Below are positions 25,066-34,808 of a DNA stretch of 64,000 bases, in pieces. Each line of letters opens with the position of its first letter. Position 1 is the stretch's first letter. The notes under the pieces are model-generated. The model saw nothing but the letters and a program-made list of their open reading frames with translations, was not told the origin of the DNA and searched no databases. A program made the position numbers and the translations under genes. This DNA comes from an uncultured Anaerolineaceae bacterium (GTDB lineage Bacteria; Chloroflexota; Anaerolineae; Anaerolineales; Anaerolineaceae): positions 1 to 64,000 of the forward strand of contig CAKMKJ010000014.1 of assembly GCA_927443345.1 (NCBI GenBank), in the 5' to 3' direction.

Positions 25066-25130
25066 GCAGAACGACTGATATACCGATACGCTAAATTACT
25101 CTGGTCATCATCATTTTCCTCCACTATAGT
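25062..25130 (+). promoter_or_regulatory. Regulon promoter P7
   Basis: Dyad ATAGGCAGAACGACTGAT (25062-25079) overlaps the preceding stop codon. Box GCTAAATTAC at 25090-25099 and -10 TATAGT at 25125-25130 (63 nt). It drives the DUF2933-like gene at 25151. Confidence 0.6.
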
Positions 25131-25150
25131 GTACATAATAAAGGAGAAAA

Positions 25151-25450
25151 ATGAAAATGATTGGTAAAAATAAATTTAGGATTCCCATGTGGAGCCTTGC
25201 TGCCCTGGCTGGAATAATGATCGCTTTGGTAGCAATTTTTGTATACAAAATTCCCTTAAGTCTGGTTTTGAGTTATGGCTTAATTGCTGTAATGTTACTT
25301 AGTCATATATTTATGCATTCAGGACACAGTACCCATGGTGATCATCAGGAACAGGATAAACAGTCTAACTTACAAAATCCCTCAGTTGAATACCACACTG
25401 TTCCAGATAATAAAGCCGAAGAAAATAAGCGTAGCCATGGTTGCCATTAA
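25151..25450 (+). CDS. DUF2933-like membrane protein with His-rich tail
   Basis: 99 residues: two transmembrane helices (about 13-31 and 35-55) and a His-rich C-terminal half (MHSGHSTHGDHQEQ, ending SHGCH). It resembles the DUF2933 protein at 2176 in layout (LLSHIFMH against LCPLSHVLMM). AAAGGAGAAAA precedes the ATG. It has its own regulon promoter overlapping the end of the McrB-like gene. Probably a small copper- or zinc-binding membrane protein; inferred from composition. Confidence 0.6.
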   Translation: MKMIGKNKFRIPMWSLAALAGIMIALVAIFVYKIPLSLVLSYGLIAVMLLSHIFMHSGHSTHGDHQEQDKQSNLQNPSVEYHTVPDNKAEENKRSHGCH

Positions 25451-25518
25451 TAGGCAATATAGCTTATAGACATCCCAGCAGTATTACACTGGTTGGGGAT
25501 GCCTCATTTTTTTATACT
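25450..25518 (+). promoter_or_regulatory. Regulon promoter P8
   Basis: Dyad ATAGGCAATATAGCTTAT (25450-25467), box GCAGTATTAC at 25478-25487 and -10 TATACT at 25513-25518 (63 nt). The predicted 5' leader of the next gene is only about a dozen nt. Confidence 0.6.
25471..25514 (+). terminator. Terminator embedded in promoter P8
   Basis: CATCCC (25471-25476) pairs with GGGATG (25497-25502), with an inner CCAG/CTGG match, and a run of seven T follows. It ends the DUF2933-like gene while lying inside the next promoter. Confidence 0.55.
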
Positions 25519-25535
25519 ATATCTGGAGATTGCTT

Positions 25536-25931
25536 ATGAATGCGTCGAACCAATTACTCTTCGTCCTTCAAAAGGATTGCGATTCTGCGGAACTTGAGGT
25601 TTCAACTGTCTTAAGATCTGAAGGATATTTGGTTTTAAAAACTTTCGATTTGCATTCTGCTTTACTTGATCATAAAAGTACTCCCTCATGCAGCTGCCAG
25701 ATGGCTGTACTGATGATTTATCCTCAAGTAGGTCCTTCAACGAATCTGATCTTGGATGGTGATTCCTATGAAACTGCAGTATATCTGGTAAATGATTTAC
25801 AGCATCCCAGACAAGATTTCCTGATTAAAAATCTTACCAAGCATATTCCAGGAACGGTACTAGCTATAAATCCTCTTAATTCCAACACGAAATTATTTTG
25901 TATATCGTTTTCTAACGAAAACCCGCATTAG
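25536..25931 (+). CDS. Hypothetical protein, soluble
   Basis: 131 residues starting at ATG 25536 behind GGAGA; a TTG 6 nt earlier is less likely. No signal peptide or helix. It opens with LLFVLQKDCDSAELEV and has a CSCQMAVLMIYPQ segment with a Cys-x-Cys. I do not recognise a family; the alpha/beta pattern is vaguely like DUF302 but the match is not convincing. It has a regulon-type promoter, so a role in metal handling is likely by association. Confidence 0.5.
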   Translation: MNASNQLLFVLQKDCDSAELEVSTVLRSEGYLVLKTFDLHSALLDHKSTPSCSCQMAVLMIYPQVGPSTNLILDGDSYETAVYLVNDLQHPRQDFLIKNLTKHIPGTVLAINPLNSNTKLFCISFSNENPH

Positions 25932-26291
25932 TATTGTCCCGAGTTAGGACATTTGGGTTTTACTAGTTCGTTGATACCGAATTTGCGTTTTTATAAAGGT
26001 TACAAGTACTAACACCTGTCCTCTTTTTGTCTGGATATTACCTTGTTTGGATCTATTTACTGACATATTTAAAAAAATATTGGATAGAAACGCACAAATA
26101 AATTAAATCAGGCAGTTGTGATTGTTGAGGGTTAGGAGATAATATACAATCTGCCCAAGATATCAATATCTACAAACAAGATAAAAATAGGCATAATAGC
26201 TTATATTTATTTACGCAATTATGCTCTTATTTTCACTTTCGAAATAATCTATCCTTTGTTTAATGTATTTATGTTAAATGGAGGTTAGATC
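25932..26291. other. Intergenic region upstream of the multicopper oxidase
   Basis: 360 nt without a gene. The first 250 nt are AT-rich with nothing identifiable; promoter P9 occupies 26187-26255 and GGAGG (26280-26284) is the ribosome site of the oxidase. Confidence 0.6.
26187..26255 (+). promoter_or_regulatory. Regulon promoter P9
   Basis: Dyad ATAGGCATAATAGCTTAT (26187-26204), box GCAATTATGC at 26215-26224 and -10 TATCCT at 26250-26255 (63 nt). It drives the multicopper oxidase and the lipoprotein behind it. Confidence 0.65.
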
Positions 26292-27365
26292 TTGAAAAAA
26301 AATCAAAATATTTTAATGGTAATTATATTTGGAGTTTTTATATTAGTTGCTTGTTCACCTAGTAATTCTCCTAAATATTCTACAAGTGTTGATTCTGAAA
26401 ACGGTAAAATTCCAACTGCAACACCCGGAACAATGTCATCTTCGTCGGGCAGTTCACACATGATGGAGCCAATCGGTGGTGAGAGCATTCAAAAAGCTAT
26501 TGAAACTAATGGTGGTCAACTTCTCGATTATTACTTAGATGATGAAATAAAAGTATTTGAATTAACCGCAAAACCAATTAGTTGGCCAATAACAAAAGAT
26601 ATTTCGGTAACAGCTTGGACTTATAACGATACTGTACCTGGTCCTATGATTCGTGTAACAGAAGGAGATGCTGTTCGAATCATAATTAAAAATGAATTAC
26701 CGGAACCTACTACTATTCATTGGCATGGAATTGCCGTGCCAAATGCGATGGATGGAATTCCAAACGTTACTCAAAAACCAATTCAACCTGGTGAATCATT
26801 TGTATATGAGTTTGTAGCTAAACCTGCTGGTTCATATATGTACCATTCACATTACGAAGGCGATATTCAGGTTTCTGCAGGGTTGTACGCACCGTTCATT
26901 ATTGACCCCAAAGAAGCAGAAGTACCGAAGCCGGATGTCGATATCACCTTAATGATTTCCGAATGGTTATTCAAAGATGGGAAAACCTGGGCTTCCATGC
27001 CTATGGCAGGAATGGAACCCAATTATTTTACATTTAATGGTAAGGCCTTTCCTGATACAGAAATTATAAATGTAAAGAAAGGACAACTTGTTCGTTTGCG
27101 CCTGATGGGGATTGGACAATTCGTTCATCCAATCCATTTACATGGCGTCCCATTTAAAATTGTTGCAACAGATGGACATCCGGTTCCTATAGATGCTCAA
27201 CTAACAAAGGACACTGTTTTAGTCTCTCCAGGAGAACGATATGATATAGAGTTTATTGCCGCTGAAACAGGGCAATGGATGCTACATTGTCATATTCTTC
27301 ACCATACAACCAATGATAATGTCGAACCGGGTGGTTTGATGTTAATGATTAATGTTACAGATTAA
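26292..27365 (+). CDS. Multicopper oxidase, lipoprotein
   Basis: 357 residues from a TTG start 8 nt after GGAGG. Lipobox LVACS near residue 19, then two cupredoxin domains. Copper ligands are all visible: HWHG (about 143), YHSHYEG, HPIHLHG (about 278) and HCHILHH (about 334-340), the last with the type 1 Cys and the His pair of the trinuclear site. Such enzymes oxidise Cu(I) or Fe(II) using O2, protecting the envelope. A lipoprotein anchor keeps it on the outer face. With FTR1 under a similar promoter, ferroxidase-permease cooperation is possible. Confidence 0.85.
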   Translation: MKKNQNILMVIIFGVFILVACSPSNSPKYSTSVDSENGKIPTATPGTMSSSSGSSHMMEPIGGESIQKAIETNGGQLLDYYLDDEIKVFELTAKPISWPITKDISVTAWTYNDTVPGPMIRVTEGDAVRIIIKNELPEPTTIHWHGIAVPNAMDGIPNVTQKPIQPGESFVYEFVAKPAGSYMYHSHYEGDIQVSAGLYAPFIIDPKEAEVPKPDVDITLMISEWLFKDGKTWASMPMAGMEPNYFTFNGKAFPDTEIINVKKGQLVRLRLMGIGQFVHPIHLHGVPFKIVATDGHPVPIDAQLTKDTVLVSPGERYDIEFIAAETGQWMLHCHILHHTTNDNVEPGGLMLMINVTD

Positions 27366-27376
27366 GCGAGGAAAAA

Positions 27377-27769
27377 ATGATAACACTTCGAAAATGTTTT
27401 ACTATGATATTAATTGTATCAGTACTCATAACTGCTTGTAGCAATGTAACAACGGGGCAAAATCCTCCAGCTCAAACAGTAAGTATTACCCTTAATACTG
27501 ACCCAATAACGCCTGTTGTTGGAAGTAATATAGTTATTGTGGATATTCAAAATAACAATGGACAACCCTTATCTGGTGCAAAAGTAGATGTCAGCGCAGA
27601 TCATAAGGATATGTCAGGTATGAGTATGACTGGCTTGGCCACTGAACAATCCAGTGGTAGGTATTCGATTACTGCTGATTTCAGTATGTCAGGGAAGTGG
27701 AACATCAATGTAGTAGTGCAAAAAGAAAGTTTGGTTTATGAGAAAGATTTTGAGTTGATTATTCCATAA
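27377..27769 (+). CDS. YtkA/FixH-like lipoprotein
   Basis: 130 residues: lipobox LITACS, then one Ig-like domain with DPITPVVGSNIV, GQPLSGAKV and a Met-rich ADHKDMSGMSMTG loop, ending in a beta-strand-rich SGKWNINVVVQ segment. This is the YtkA-like/FixH pattern, often found with copper proteins. The Met-rich loop suggests Cu(I) binding. It starts 11 nt after the multicopper oxidase with GAGGAAAAA upstream, so it is co-transcribed and could hand copper to or from the oxidase. Confidence 0.7.
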   Translation: MITLRKCFTMILIVSVLITACSNVTTGQNPPAQTVSITLNTDPITPVVGSNIVIVDIQNNNGQPLSGAKVDVSADHKDMSGMSMTGLATEQSSGRYSITADFSMSGKWNINVVVQKESLVYEKDFELIIP

Positions 27770-27842
27770 AAGATTACAAGCAATTAAAAATATTTGAGTC
27801 GAGTTTAGGTAATTAACATACTCCAAACCGGAGAAGGTTATT

Positions 27843-27875
27843 ATGACATCATTCACAAATAATATAAAAGTCTAG
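27843..27875 (+). CDS. Ten-residue upstream open frame
   Basis: ATG with GGAGAAGG about 5 nt upstream encodes MTSFTNNIKV and stops with TAG immediately before the ATG of the next gene. The downstream gene has no ribosome site of its own, so this short frame may bring ribosomes to it by reinitiation. Function as a regulatory leader is inferred. Confidence 0.4.
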   Translation: MTSFTNNIKV

Positions 27876-28679
27876 ATGAGAAAATTGGATATCTTTTCCA
27901 TCTGGCTGGCAAAACATTGGATATTAACGATCAGTTTATTTATGGGGGTTATTGTTGTGACTCCACTGCTTGCACCTCTATTTATGTCAATTGGATGGTT
28001 TTTACCAGCAAAAACCATCTATTGGATTTACTCTTTTCTATGTCATCAATTGCCTGAAAGGTCATATTTTCTTTTTGGTCCTCAAATCTCTTACTCGTTA
28101 ACAGAAATTCAATCCGTATGGATGAACACATTAGATGTGGGAATCCTAAGACAATTTATTGGGAATTCACAAATGGGCTGGAAAGTAGCTTGGTCTGACC
28201 GTATGGTATCAATGTTCACCAGTATTTGGGTGTTTGGAATTATTTGGGCGATCCTCAAGAAAAAAATTGGTAAACTTCAGTGGTGGGGGGCGTTCTTATT
28301 GATTCTGCCAATGGCCATTGACGGCACGACGCACCTTATTAGTGATTTCGCAGGCATTGGGCAAGGTTTCAGAGATTCAAATTTTTGGTTGGCGATATTG
28401 ACCAACCAGAGTCTTCCTTCTACTTTTTATTCAGGTGATGCCTGGGGATCTTTCAATGCCTGGATGCGTTTGATTTCAGGAGTTTTGTTTGGTTTGAGCA
28501 GTGTCTGGTTTGGATTCCCATTATTACAAGAATGGATAACAAACTCCGTGAAGGTTATCGAAGACAAATATGAGTACCGAAGATTAATCGTAAACGAAAA
28601 TGAGCGACTGGTTAATTTACGCATATCAAGGATACAGGAAAAAACTGGCGAAGAACCTAAAATTAATGCGCAGAGATAA
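27876..28679 (+). CDS. DUF2085 membrane protein
   Basis: 267 residues with five or so transmembrane helices and the DUF2085 hallmark FLCHQLPERSYF early on, followed by CxxH-lacking outer loops and IDGTTHLI in a later helix. The C-terminus is a charged cytoplasmic tail. DUF2085 proteins are of unknown function. The start codon abuts the stop of a ten-residue frame that carries the only ribosome site. Confidence 0.7.
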   Translation: MRKLDIFSIWLAKHWILTISLFMGVIVVTPLLAPLFMSIGWFLPAKTIYWIYSFLCHQLPERSYFLFGPQISYSLTEIQSVWMNTLDVGILRQFIGNSQMGWKVAWSDRMVSMFTSIWVFGIIWAILKKKIGKLQWWGAFLLILPMAIDGTTHLISDFAGIGQGFRDSNFWLAILTNQSLPSTFYSGDAWGSFNAWMRLISGVLFGLSSVWFGFPLLQEWITNSVKVIEDKYEYRRLIVNENERLVNLRISRIQEKTGEEPKINAQR

Positions 28680-29415
28680 ATTTCGTGTTTGAACACACCC
28701 CCTTGTTACGCGTACCTCTGGCTGAGGATTATGCTATGGCACGAGCTGGGATCCATCTTTTTTGAGTAGGCAGGTGTTATGAAAAATACTGGTAAATTTG
28801 CTTTGGCGTACAAGCCGTTGAGAGGATTTATCAATTGACATTATATATATCAGTGTTTAACATTCAAATGAGGGAAGCCAAATCATTAATAACAACTCGC
28901 GCAAAACTAGCAAAGCACTTAATTTAGCTGGGTACTCAGAATCACTTTCTACGAAGTTGATGCATTATTGTTATAGACTTTACTTAGGGTTTTGGTCTTA
29001 AAATGGTCAATTCAAATTATAAAACTTATGTAGTCAGGGATATTCATCATTTTAAGGCTGTTTTGTAATTGATAATCGTCCCAAATGTTTTTACCCAGTT
29101 ATTTGATCCAATTCAAACGCTGGTTTTGATTTACTTTTTGCACGCTAATATGAAATACTAGTCGTAAAGGGGGTATTAAAAATAAAGTTGTCGATAGAAA
29201 CCTAAAAATCAGTGACTGTATAGTGCTAGGTCATATTGCCTGAAAATTTGAAAAAATTCAAGTGTGTAGCCTAACAAAACCTATAAAGAAAATCTCCTTG
29301 GCCTTAATTCAACTTCAAATAGAACCTAAGCAAGAACTCATTTTTGAATAATTTCTCTTGTAAACAAAGAACATTCTCAGATTAATTTCATAATTGAGCA
29401 TTTTTGCCTATATTT
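28680..29415. other. Gene-poor AT-rich stretch
   Basis: About 735 nt with no frame over 60 codons. Short pieces with ATG and usable codons (near 28780 and 28870) stop quickly and give no recognisable protein. It may hold a decayed gene, but I see nothing that identifies it. Confidence 0.5.
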
Positions 29416-29484
29416 AAATGGATTTATGCTTATAAATATACATGCTGATTGACGCATATCAGGTAGGCTGTAAAGTGCTATCAT
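29416..29484 (+). promoter_or_regulatory. Regulon promoter P10
   Basis: Weaker left half but perfect right half: AAATGGATTTATGCTTAT (29416-29433), box GCTGATTGAC at 29444-29453, -10 TATCAT at 29479-29484 (63 nt). A TGCCTATA half site lies just upstream at 29405. It drives the YHS-fused copper ATPase. Confidence 0.55.
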
Positions 29485-29523
29485 AAACTAGATGATTTAT
29501 TCGATTAATACATGAGGTGCTAA

Positions 29524-32181
29524 ATGGTTAAAGATCCGGTATGCGGAATGGAAATTGATCCAAATGTGGCTTTTGAATCAAGAGAACACATGGAGCATAA
29601 ATATTTCTTTTGTTCTGAAAGTTGTTTACAAAAATTTGACAACAATCCACATCAATATGTGCTCATGACTGAGGACCCAATTGGCTCAGCCACTACTGGT
29701 TTTAATCCTAACACCAGAGTACTTCAAATTGAGTTACCTATCCTAGAGTTAGCTAAGGAGGGGCAACCTGGTGGTGAATTGATAAAGAAGGCATTAAAAA
29801 AACTCAATGGTATTGATAGAGTCATCGTAAATTCTACATCTGGGATAGTAGTAGTCGATTTTGATAATCAAGTTATCCAGATTCAAGAAATCGTGGGTGT
29901 TATTAAGAAAACAGGATATCTAGTAGGCGGTTCGAAAACGAGAATAGGAATTGAAAATATTCGCTGCACTTCATGTGTGGGTTTTATTGAAACGGAATTA
30001 AAGGCAACGCCAGGTGTGTTGGATGCTTCCGTTAATATAGCTACTCAAGAAGCTACCATAGACTATTTGCCAGAACAGACAACGCTCCATCGATTAAACT
30101 CGGCAATAGAGGATTGGGGTTATAAGACAAGACCTGCATTAAGTGAGGAGTCAGTTGATCAACAGCAAGCAGCTCATGAGAAAGAGTATAAGCGGTTGAT
30201 GAACCGTTTTTGGTTTGCTGCAATAATTTCAATACCAGTACTAATTACAGCCTATCCCAAATTCATACCACTTGTACGGGATTGGTCCATGACAACTTTA
30301 CGTGTTTCATGGTTTTTTGCCGCGTTATTAACTTTACCCGTTCTATTATGGTCTGGAGGCGACTTCTTTAATGGCGCTTGGGCAGCTCTGAAACACAGGG
30401 CAGCCAATATGAACACTTTAATCGCATTAGGCACGGGGGCAGCTTGGCTCTATTCAACGGTTGCAATTGGTTTCCCCGGCATATTTCCTGAGGGGACATC
30501 AGAACCCTTTTATGATGTCGTGGCTGTTGTCATCGCGCTTGTTGTTTTAGGTCAAGCATTGGAATTGCGAGCAAAAGGCCGAACAAGTGAGGCAATAAAG
30601 AAACTGATGGGCTTGCAGGCAAAAACCGCCCGCGTCATTCGAAATGGTGTTGAAATTGATATTCCTGTTGAAGAGGTTTTAGTTGGAGATACCGTTCAAG
30701 TGCGTCCAGGTGAAAAGATACCAGTTGATGGAGTAATTTTAGAAGGAAGTTCTGCTGTTGATGAATCTATGTTGACTGGTGAGAGTTTACCTTCGTCCAA
30801 GAAAGTGGGCGATGATGTAATTGGTGCCACATTAAATAAGACTGGTGCATTCAAATTCCGAACAACTAAAGTTGGTAAGGATACAGCACTAGCCCAGATC
30901 GTGAAAATGGTTCAGGATGCTCAGAATAGTAAGGCGCCGATCGCACGGTTGGCGGACACTATTTCAGGTTACTTTGTTCCAATTGTAATGATCCTTGCGG
31001 TGGTCACTTTTGTAATTTGGTTTGATTTTGGTCCAAAGCCGCAACTTATTTACGGATTAGTTACAGCAGTATCGGTATTGATTATTGCATGCCCTTGCGC
31101 ACTTGGACTTGCGACGCCGATGAGTTTAATGGTCGGAATTGGAAAAGGAGCTGAAAACGGTATCCTGATACGATCTGGCGAAGCTTTACAAACTGCACAA
31201 GGAATTAAAACCGTTGTTCTTGATAAAACCGGAACGATCACAAAAGGAAAACCGGAATTGACCGATTTATTGGTCGTAGATAAACAACAAGTTACTAGGG
31301 ATGAAATGTTGAGGCTAGCAGCTTCAGTAGAATCAATAAGTGAACATCCATTAGCCGAGGCCATTGTGGAAGGCGCTAGAAACAAAGGTTTATCGATTGG
31401 GAAACCAGAAGCTTTTGAAGCAGTCCCTGGACATGGTGTAATTGCCACAGTTGAAGGACAAAGGGTTGTACTGGGCAATCTGAAAATGATGAAACGGGAA
31501 AATGTAGATCTGGTTGATTTGGAAGTGAAATCTGAAGCGCTTGCTAATGATGGAAAAACGCCGATGTTTATAGCTTTGAATGGGAAGGCAGCAGGTATTA
31601 TCGCGGTCGCAGATACGGTAAAAGAAGATTCAAAAGAGGCTATTGCAGTTTTGCATAAGATGGGCATTGAAGTGGTTATGATTACTGGTGATAACCGCCG
31701 CACTGCAGAAGCCATCGCTCGTCAAGTTGGCGTGGATCGGGTTTTAGCTGAAGTATTACCTGAAGATAAAGCCCTTAACGTTCACTTATTGCAGGCCGAA
31801 GGAAAGAAAGTGGCTATGGTTGGAGATGGAATTAATGATGCTCCCGCATTAGCCCAAGCAGATGTTGGTTTAGCCATTGGCACTGGTACTGATGTCGCAA
31901 TAGAAGCATCTGATATTACTCTGATAAAGGGTAGTTTGAAAGGAGTTGTAACTGCTATTGAAGTAAGCAGAGCCACTATGCGTAATATCAAGCAGAATCT
32001 GGTAGGCGCGTTTATTTACAACATATTAGGAGTCCCTATTGCTATGGGAGTATTATTCCCATTCTTTGGAGTGCTTCTTAGTCCATTACTGGCTGGCGCA
32101 GCTATGGCGTTCTCTTCAGTTACTGTTGTTGGCAATGCCAACCGGCTGCGTGCTTTTCATCCAAAATTTAGTTCCCGTTAG
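29524..32181 (+). CDS. copA: Copper-exporting P1B-type ATPase with N-terminal YHS domain
   Basis: 885 residues. Order: YHS domain (1-45; DPVCGM, CSESC), an HMA-like fold lacking any Cys (about 70-135), an HMA with CTSC (about 148-210), then the eight-helix ATPase core. Core motifs: TGES actuator, ACPCALG in helix 6 (CPC, Cu(I) type), DKTGT, SEHPLAE and GDGINDAP. The enzyme exports Cu(I) from the cytoplasm. The Cys-free first HMA is an oddity suggesting a structural or regulatory role. It is followed 5 nt later by a cupredoxin that could receive the metal outside. Confidence 0.9.
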   Translation: MVKDPVCGMEIDPNVAFESREHMEHKYFFCSESCLQKFDNNPHQYVLMTEDPIGSATTGFNPNTRVLQIELPILELAKEGQPGGELIKKALKKLNGIDRVIVNSTSGIVVVDFDNQVIQIQEIVGVIKKTGYLVGGSKTRIGIENIRCTSCVGFIETELKATPGVLDASVNIATQEATIDYLPEQTTLHRLNSAIEDWGYKTRPALSEESVDQQQAAHEKEYKRLMNRFWFAAIISIPVLITAYPKFIPLVRDWSMTTLRVSWFFAALLTLPVLLWSGGDFFNGAWAALKHRAANMNTLIALGTGAAWLYSTVAIGFPGIFPEGTSEPFYDVVAVVIALVVLGQALELRAKGRTSEAIKKLMGLQAKTARVIRNGVEIDIPVEEVLVGDTVQVRPGEKIPVDGVILEGSSAVDESMLTGESLPSSKKVGDDVIGATLNKTGAFKFRTTKVGKDTALAQIVKMVQDAQNSKAPIARLADTISGYFVPIVMILAVVTFVIWFDFGPKPQLIYGLVTAVSVLIIACPCALGLATPMSLMVGIGKGAENGILIRSGEALQTAQGIKTVVLDKTGTITKGKPELTDLLVVDKQQVTRDEMLRLAASVESISEHPLAEAIVEGARNKGLSIGKPEAFEAVPGHGVIATVEGQRVVLGNLKMMKRENVDLVDLEVKSEALANDGKTPMFIALNGKAAGIIAVADTVKEDSKEAIAVLHKMGIEVVMITGDNRRTAEAIARQVGVDRVLAEVLPEDKALNVHLLQAEGKKVAMVGDGINDAPALAQADVGLAIGTGTDVAIEASDITLIKGSLKGVVTAIEVSRATMRNIKQNLVGAFIYNILGVPIAMGVLFPFFGVLLSPLLAGAAMAFSSVTVVGNANRLRAFHPKFSSR

Positions 32182-32186
32182 GAGAA

Positions 32187-32570
32187 TTGAACATGACAAC
32201 CCCTCAAATTATTGTAATGATCGGTGGAATACTGCTCATTCTATTTATTGCCTGGTTTTTCTGGTTATCTCCAAAAGAACAAACCCGAATATCTACCAAT
32301 AATAATGGCACACAGGAAGTAGCAATTACCGTAAAAGGTGGTTATACCCCGGATATTATTGTTGTCAAAGCGGGGCAACCCTTACGTATGCGTTTTACTA
32401 GACAGGAAAGTTCGTCCTGTTCTGAAACTGTAACCTTCCCTGATTTCAACAAAAGCGCGAAATTGCCAGAAGGACAAGAAGTAATTGTGGAGTTTACACC
32501 TGACAAACCGGGTGAATACGGTTTCCAATGCCTGATGGGTATGCTTCGTGGAAAATTGATTGTTGAATAA
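32187..32570 (+). CDS. Membrane-anchored cupredoxin-like protein (C...CxMGM type)
   Basis: 127 residues: N-terminal helix (about 7-27), then a cupredoxin-like domain (VVKAGQPLRMRF, SSCSETV, FQCLMGMLRG). The Cys-x-Met-Gly-Met motif together with an upstream SCS is shared with the C-terminal domain of the SafE fusion at 38193 (SCSRAF, CSMGMYGG). It probably binds Cu(I) delivered by the ATPase encoded immediately upstream; a canonical type 1 site (His-Cys-His-Met) is not present. Confidence 0.7.
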   Translation: MNMTTPQIIVMIGGILLILFIAWFFWLSPKEQTRISTNNNGTQEVAITVKGGYTPDIIVVKAGQPLRMRFTRQESSSCSETVTFPDFNKSAKLPEGQEVIVEFTPDKPGEYGFQCLMGMLRGKLIVE

Positions 32571-32676
32571 ACTAACAGGTTATTGGTTGTAGATTAATGG
32601 TTGATAATGAATCACCTGTTCAATTCTTAAAGAAACAGGATAGGTGATTGAAAATAATGAGATTCAAGGACGGATC

Positions 32677-33834
32677 ATGGAAAGAATAATCAAAGGATTG
32701 AGATCGAAGGATCGTCACATTTCTATAGATAGGGCGATTCTTATTGCTCTCGGTTTACTTGCCTTCTGGTTCATAGCATTGATGACTTTTATGGAAAACG
32801 GAAAGAATCATGCGATTAACATCGCATTTGTTAGTGTTTTGATGGTTTTGTTAATCGGACTCACTAGAGCACTAAAGAAAAATAAATATCAGGGTTATTT
32901 GATTGCTTTTGCCGCGGTAATGATTGCTGTTATAGGGTATTTCAGATTAAGTTCATTTTTTGTCCATACTGAAATTATTTTTACAATAGCAATAATTGGC
33001 GTTTCTGCCCGGTGGGGAACTCGCCAGGGTATTTTCTCTGCAGTCCTCGCCATGACAAGTAATGGATTATTGCATATTTTCTACGAACAAATGGGAATTG
33101 ATTTTGGAATATTTGCCATTGGCGGTTTTTTTCTTGCATCCGCTTTTATTATTGGCGCATTGAGTAAACAGCGGGAATCGGCTCTACAATCACGTGCTGA
33201 TATCAGTGAAGAATTGAACCAATCATATAATGAAACCTTGCATGCATTGGTCAAAGCTTTGGATACGCGTGATAATGAAACCGGAGGCCATTCTGAAAGG
33301 GTTACATTAATCGCTCTTTCGATCGCTCAGCAAATGAATTTAGACGAAAAACAGATTCAACAAATTCATTGGGGTGCATTGTTGCACGACGTAGGCAAGA
33401 TCGGAATTCCGGATAATATACTTCGAAAACCCGGAAAACTAACTGAAGAAGAGTGGAAAATCATGCGTTCACATCCGCAAACCGGATATGAAATGTTAAA
33501 AGGAATACCCTTTCTAGCACCTGCATTGGATGTTGTCCTCCACCATCATGAGCGGTTTGATGGCTCTGGCTACCCTTCAGGTTTGGCTGGAAAGGACATC
33601 CCCCTCTCGGCACGGATTTTTACAATTGCAGATACTTTTGATGCCATGACTAATGATCGACCATACAGGAAAGCATTTGCTCTAGAAATAGCGTTAGACG
33701 AGATTCAAAAATGTGCAAACACTCAATTTGATCCTGAGATAGTCAATGTTTTTCTCAAGGGTAATAAATCATTTATTACTGAAACTTCGAAAGAAGTATT
33801 AAGTAAAACAGTTAATTCATTTGGAGAAAAATGA
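32677..33834 (+). CDS. Membrane-bound HD-GYP phosphodiesterase
   Basis: 385 residues from ATG 32677 (AAGGACGGATC upstream); a GTG at 32644 is less likely. Five or so transmembrane helices (about 15-165) precede an HD-GYP domain with HSERV, LLHDVGKIG, HHHERFDGSGYP and DTFDAMTNDRPYR. HD-GYP enzymes hydrolyse cyclic-di-GMP. Key residues are intact. Its stop overlaps the start of a diguanylate cyclase gene, so both opposing activities are made together. Confidence 0.85.
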   Translation: MERIIKGLRSKDRHISIDRAILIALGLLAFWFIALMTFMENGKNHAINIAFVSVLMVLLIGLTRALKKNKYQGYLIAFAAVMIAVIGYFRLSSFFVHTEIIFTIAIIGVSARWGTRQGIFSAVLAMTSNGLLHIFYEQMGIDFGIFAIGGFFLASAFIIGALSKQRESALQSRADISEELNQSYNETLHALVKALDTRDNETGGHSERVTLIALSIAQQMNLDEKQIQQIHWGALLHDVGKIGIPDNILRKPGKLTEEEWKIMRSHPQTGYEMLKGIPFLAPALDVVLHHHERFDGSGYPSGLAGKDIPLSARIFTIADTFDAMTNDRPYRKAFALEIALDEIQKCANTQFDPEIVNVFLKGNKSFITETSKEVLSKTVNSFGEK

Positions 33835-34682
33835 AACAACTAACCCAGAGGAAAAATAAATTGAGCGATTCACCTAAACATGCATTATTAAATGATGTCT
33901 TAATCGCATTGGTATGGGCATTATTGGTTGGTGTACCACTTTTTGTGGTTCATATGGTGCTTTTTGATTTTGAACACAGCCAACACATGGATGAATCCTA
34001 CTCATTCATCCAATCAATTACTTCTTCAGTTCCTCACCATCCTATAAGTCTTAGCCTCTGGCTATCGGCTATATTTATAGCAACCTTTGCTATACGGCGA
34101 TCATTTCAACAAAAAATATTTTTAACACACGTTCAAGCGGAATTAACATTATCCCAAACTCAAGCCCTTAGCGATGGTTTGACTGGAACTTGGAACAGGG
34201 CTGGATTTGATCAATTATTTGAGATGAACCTTAAACGAGGCCAAGAACAAAATCGTTTTTTTTCTGTTATTTTAGGCGATGTCGATGGATTAAAAGAATA
34301 TAACGACACTTATGGTCATCCAGCTGCAGATGAGGCATTGAAAGCTGTTACAAAGATCCTTTCTGAGCAATGCCGAGCAATTGATGAGCTCGCTAGATAT
34401 GGTGGGGATGAATTTGCCCTATTTTGCATAGATATTGATCAACGTGGGGCTGAGATATTAATAACTAGGTTGCGGGAGGCGTTAAAGAACGCACCAGTTT
34501 CTATGAGTTTTGGAACAGCCACATTTCCGACTGATGGCGTAGACAGGCATACACTACTTGGTAAGGCGGATGTTACGCTTTATGCTGCAAAATCAAAAGT
34601 ACCATCACATAACGAGGCCATTGAAAATTGTGAATGTGAGGTCTGCAACCAAAAGAAACATTTTAAGAGAAGTGGTGCTTGA
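33831..34682 (+). CDS. GGDEF diguanylate cyclase, membrane-bound
   Basis: 283 residues: two transmembrane helices (about 20-42 and 76-90), a periplasmic loop with clustered His (EHSQHMDE, VPHHP), then a GGDEF domain (about 115-265) with RYGGDEFALF intact and DGLTGTWNRAGF at its start. It makes cyclic-di-GMP. An ATGA overlap couples it to the HD-GYP gene. The short His-rich loop could sense metal, a guess. The C-terminus ends with CECEVC, a further possible thiol site. Confidence 0.8.
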   Translation: MKQLTQRKNKLSDSPKHALLNDVLIALVWALLVGVPLFVVHMVLFDFEHSQHMDESYSFIQSITSSVPHHPISLSLWLSAIFIATFAIRRSFQQKIFLTHVQAELTLSQTQALSDGLTGTWNRAGFDQLFEMNLKRGQEQNRFFSVILGDVDGLKEYNDTYGHPAADEALKAVTKILSEQCRAIDELARYGGDEFALFCIDIDQRGAEILITRLREALKNAPVSMSFGTATFPTDGVDRHTLLGKADVTLYAAKSKVPSHNEAIENCECEVCNQKKHFKRSGA

Positions 34683-34808
34683 ATCAATGCAGTTTCAGAT
34701 AATAACCTGAACTATTAAGATTTGTGTGGTCAAAACCATTGACCGAATTAAAGGCAGATTTGTTTGTTGCAATTAAGATTTAGAAATTTAGGATATAATT
34801 GCCCTATT

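Noticed and set aside
29394-29411. GAGCA-N4-TGCCTAT as the main dyad of the YHS-copA promoter
   Set aside because: The site at 29416 has the exact 63-nt spacing to TATCAT and the GC-N6-RC box; 29394 lacks the second box. It may be an auxiliary half site.
28680-29415. Insertion-sequence remnant
   Set aside because: No terminal inverted repeats, transposase fragments or target duplications could be seen.
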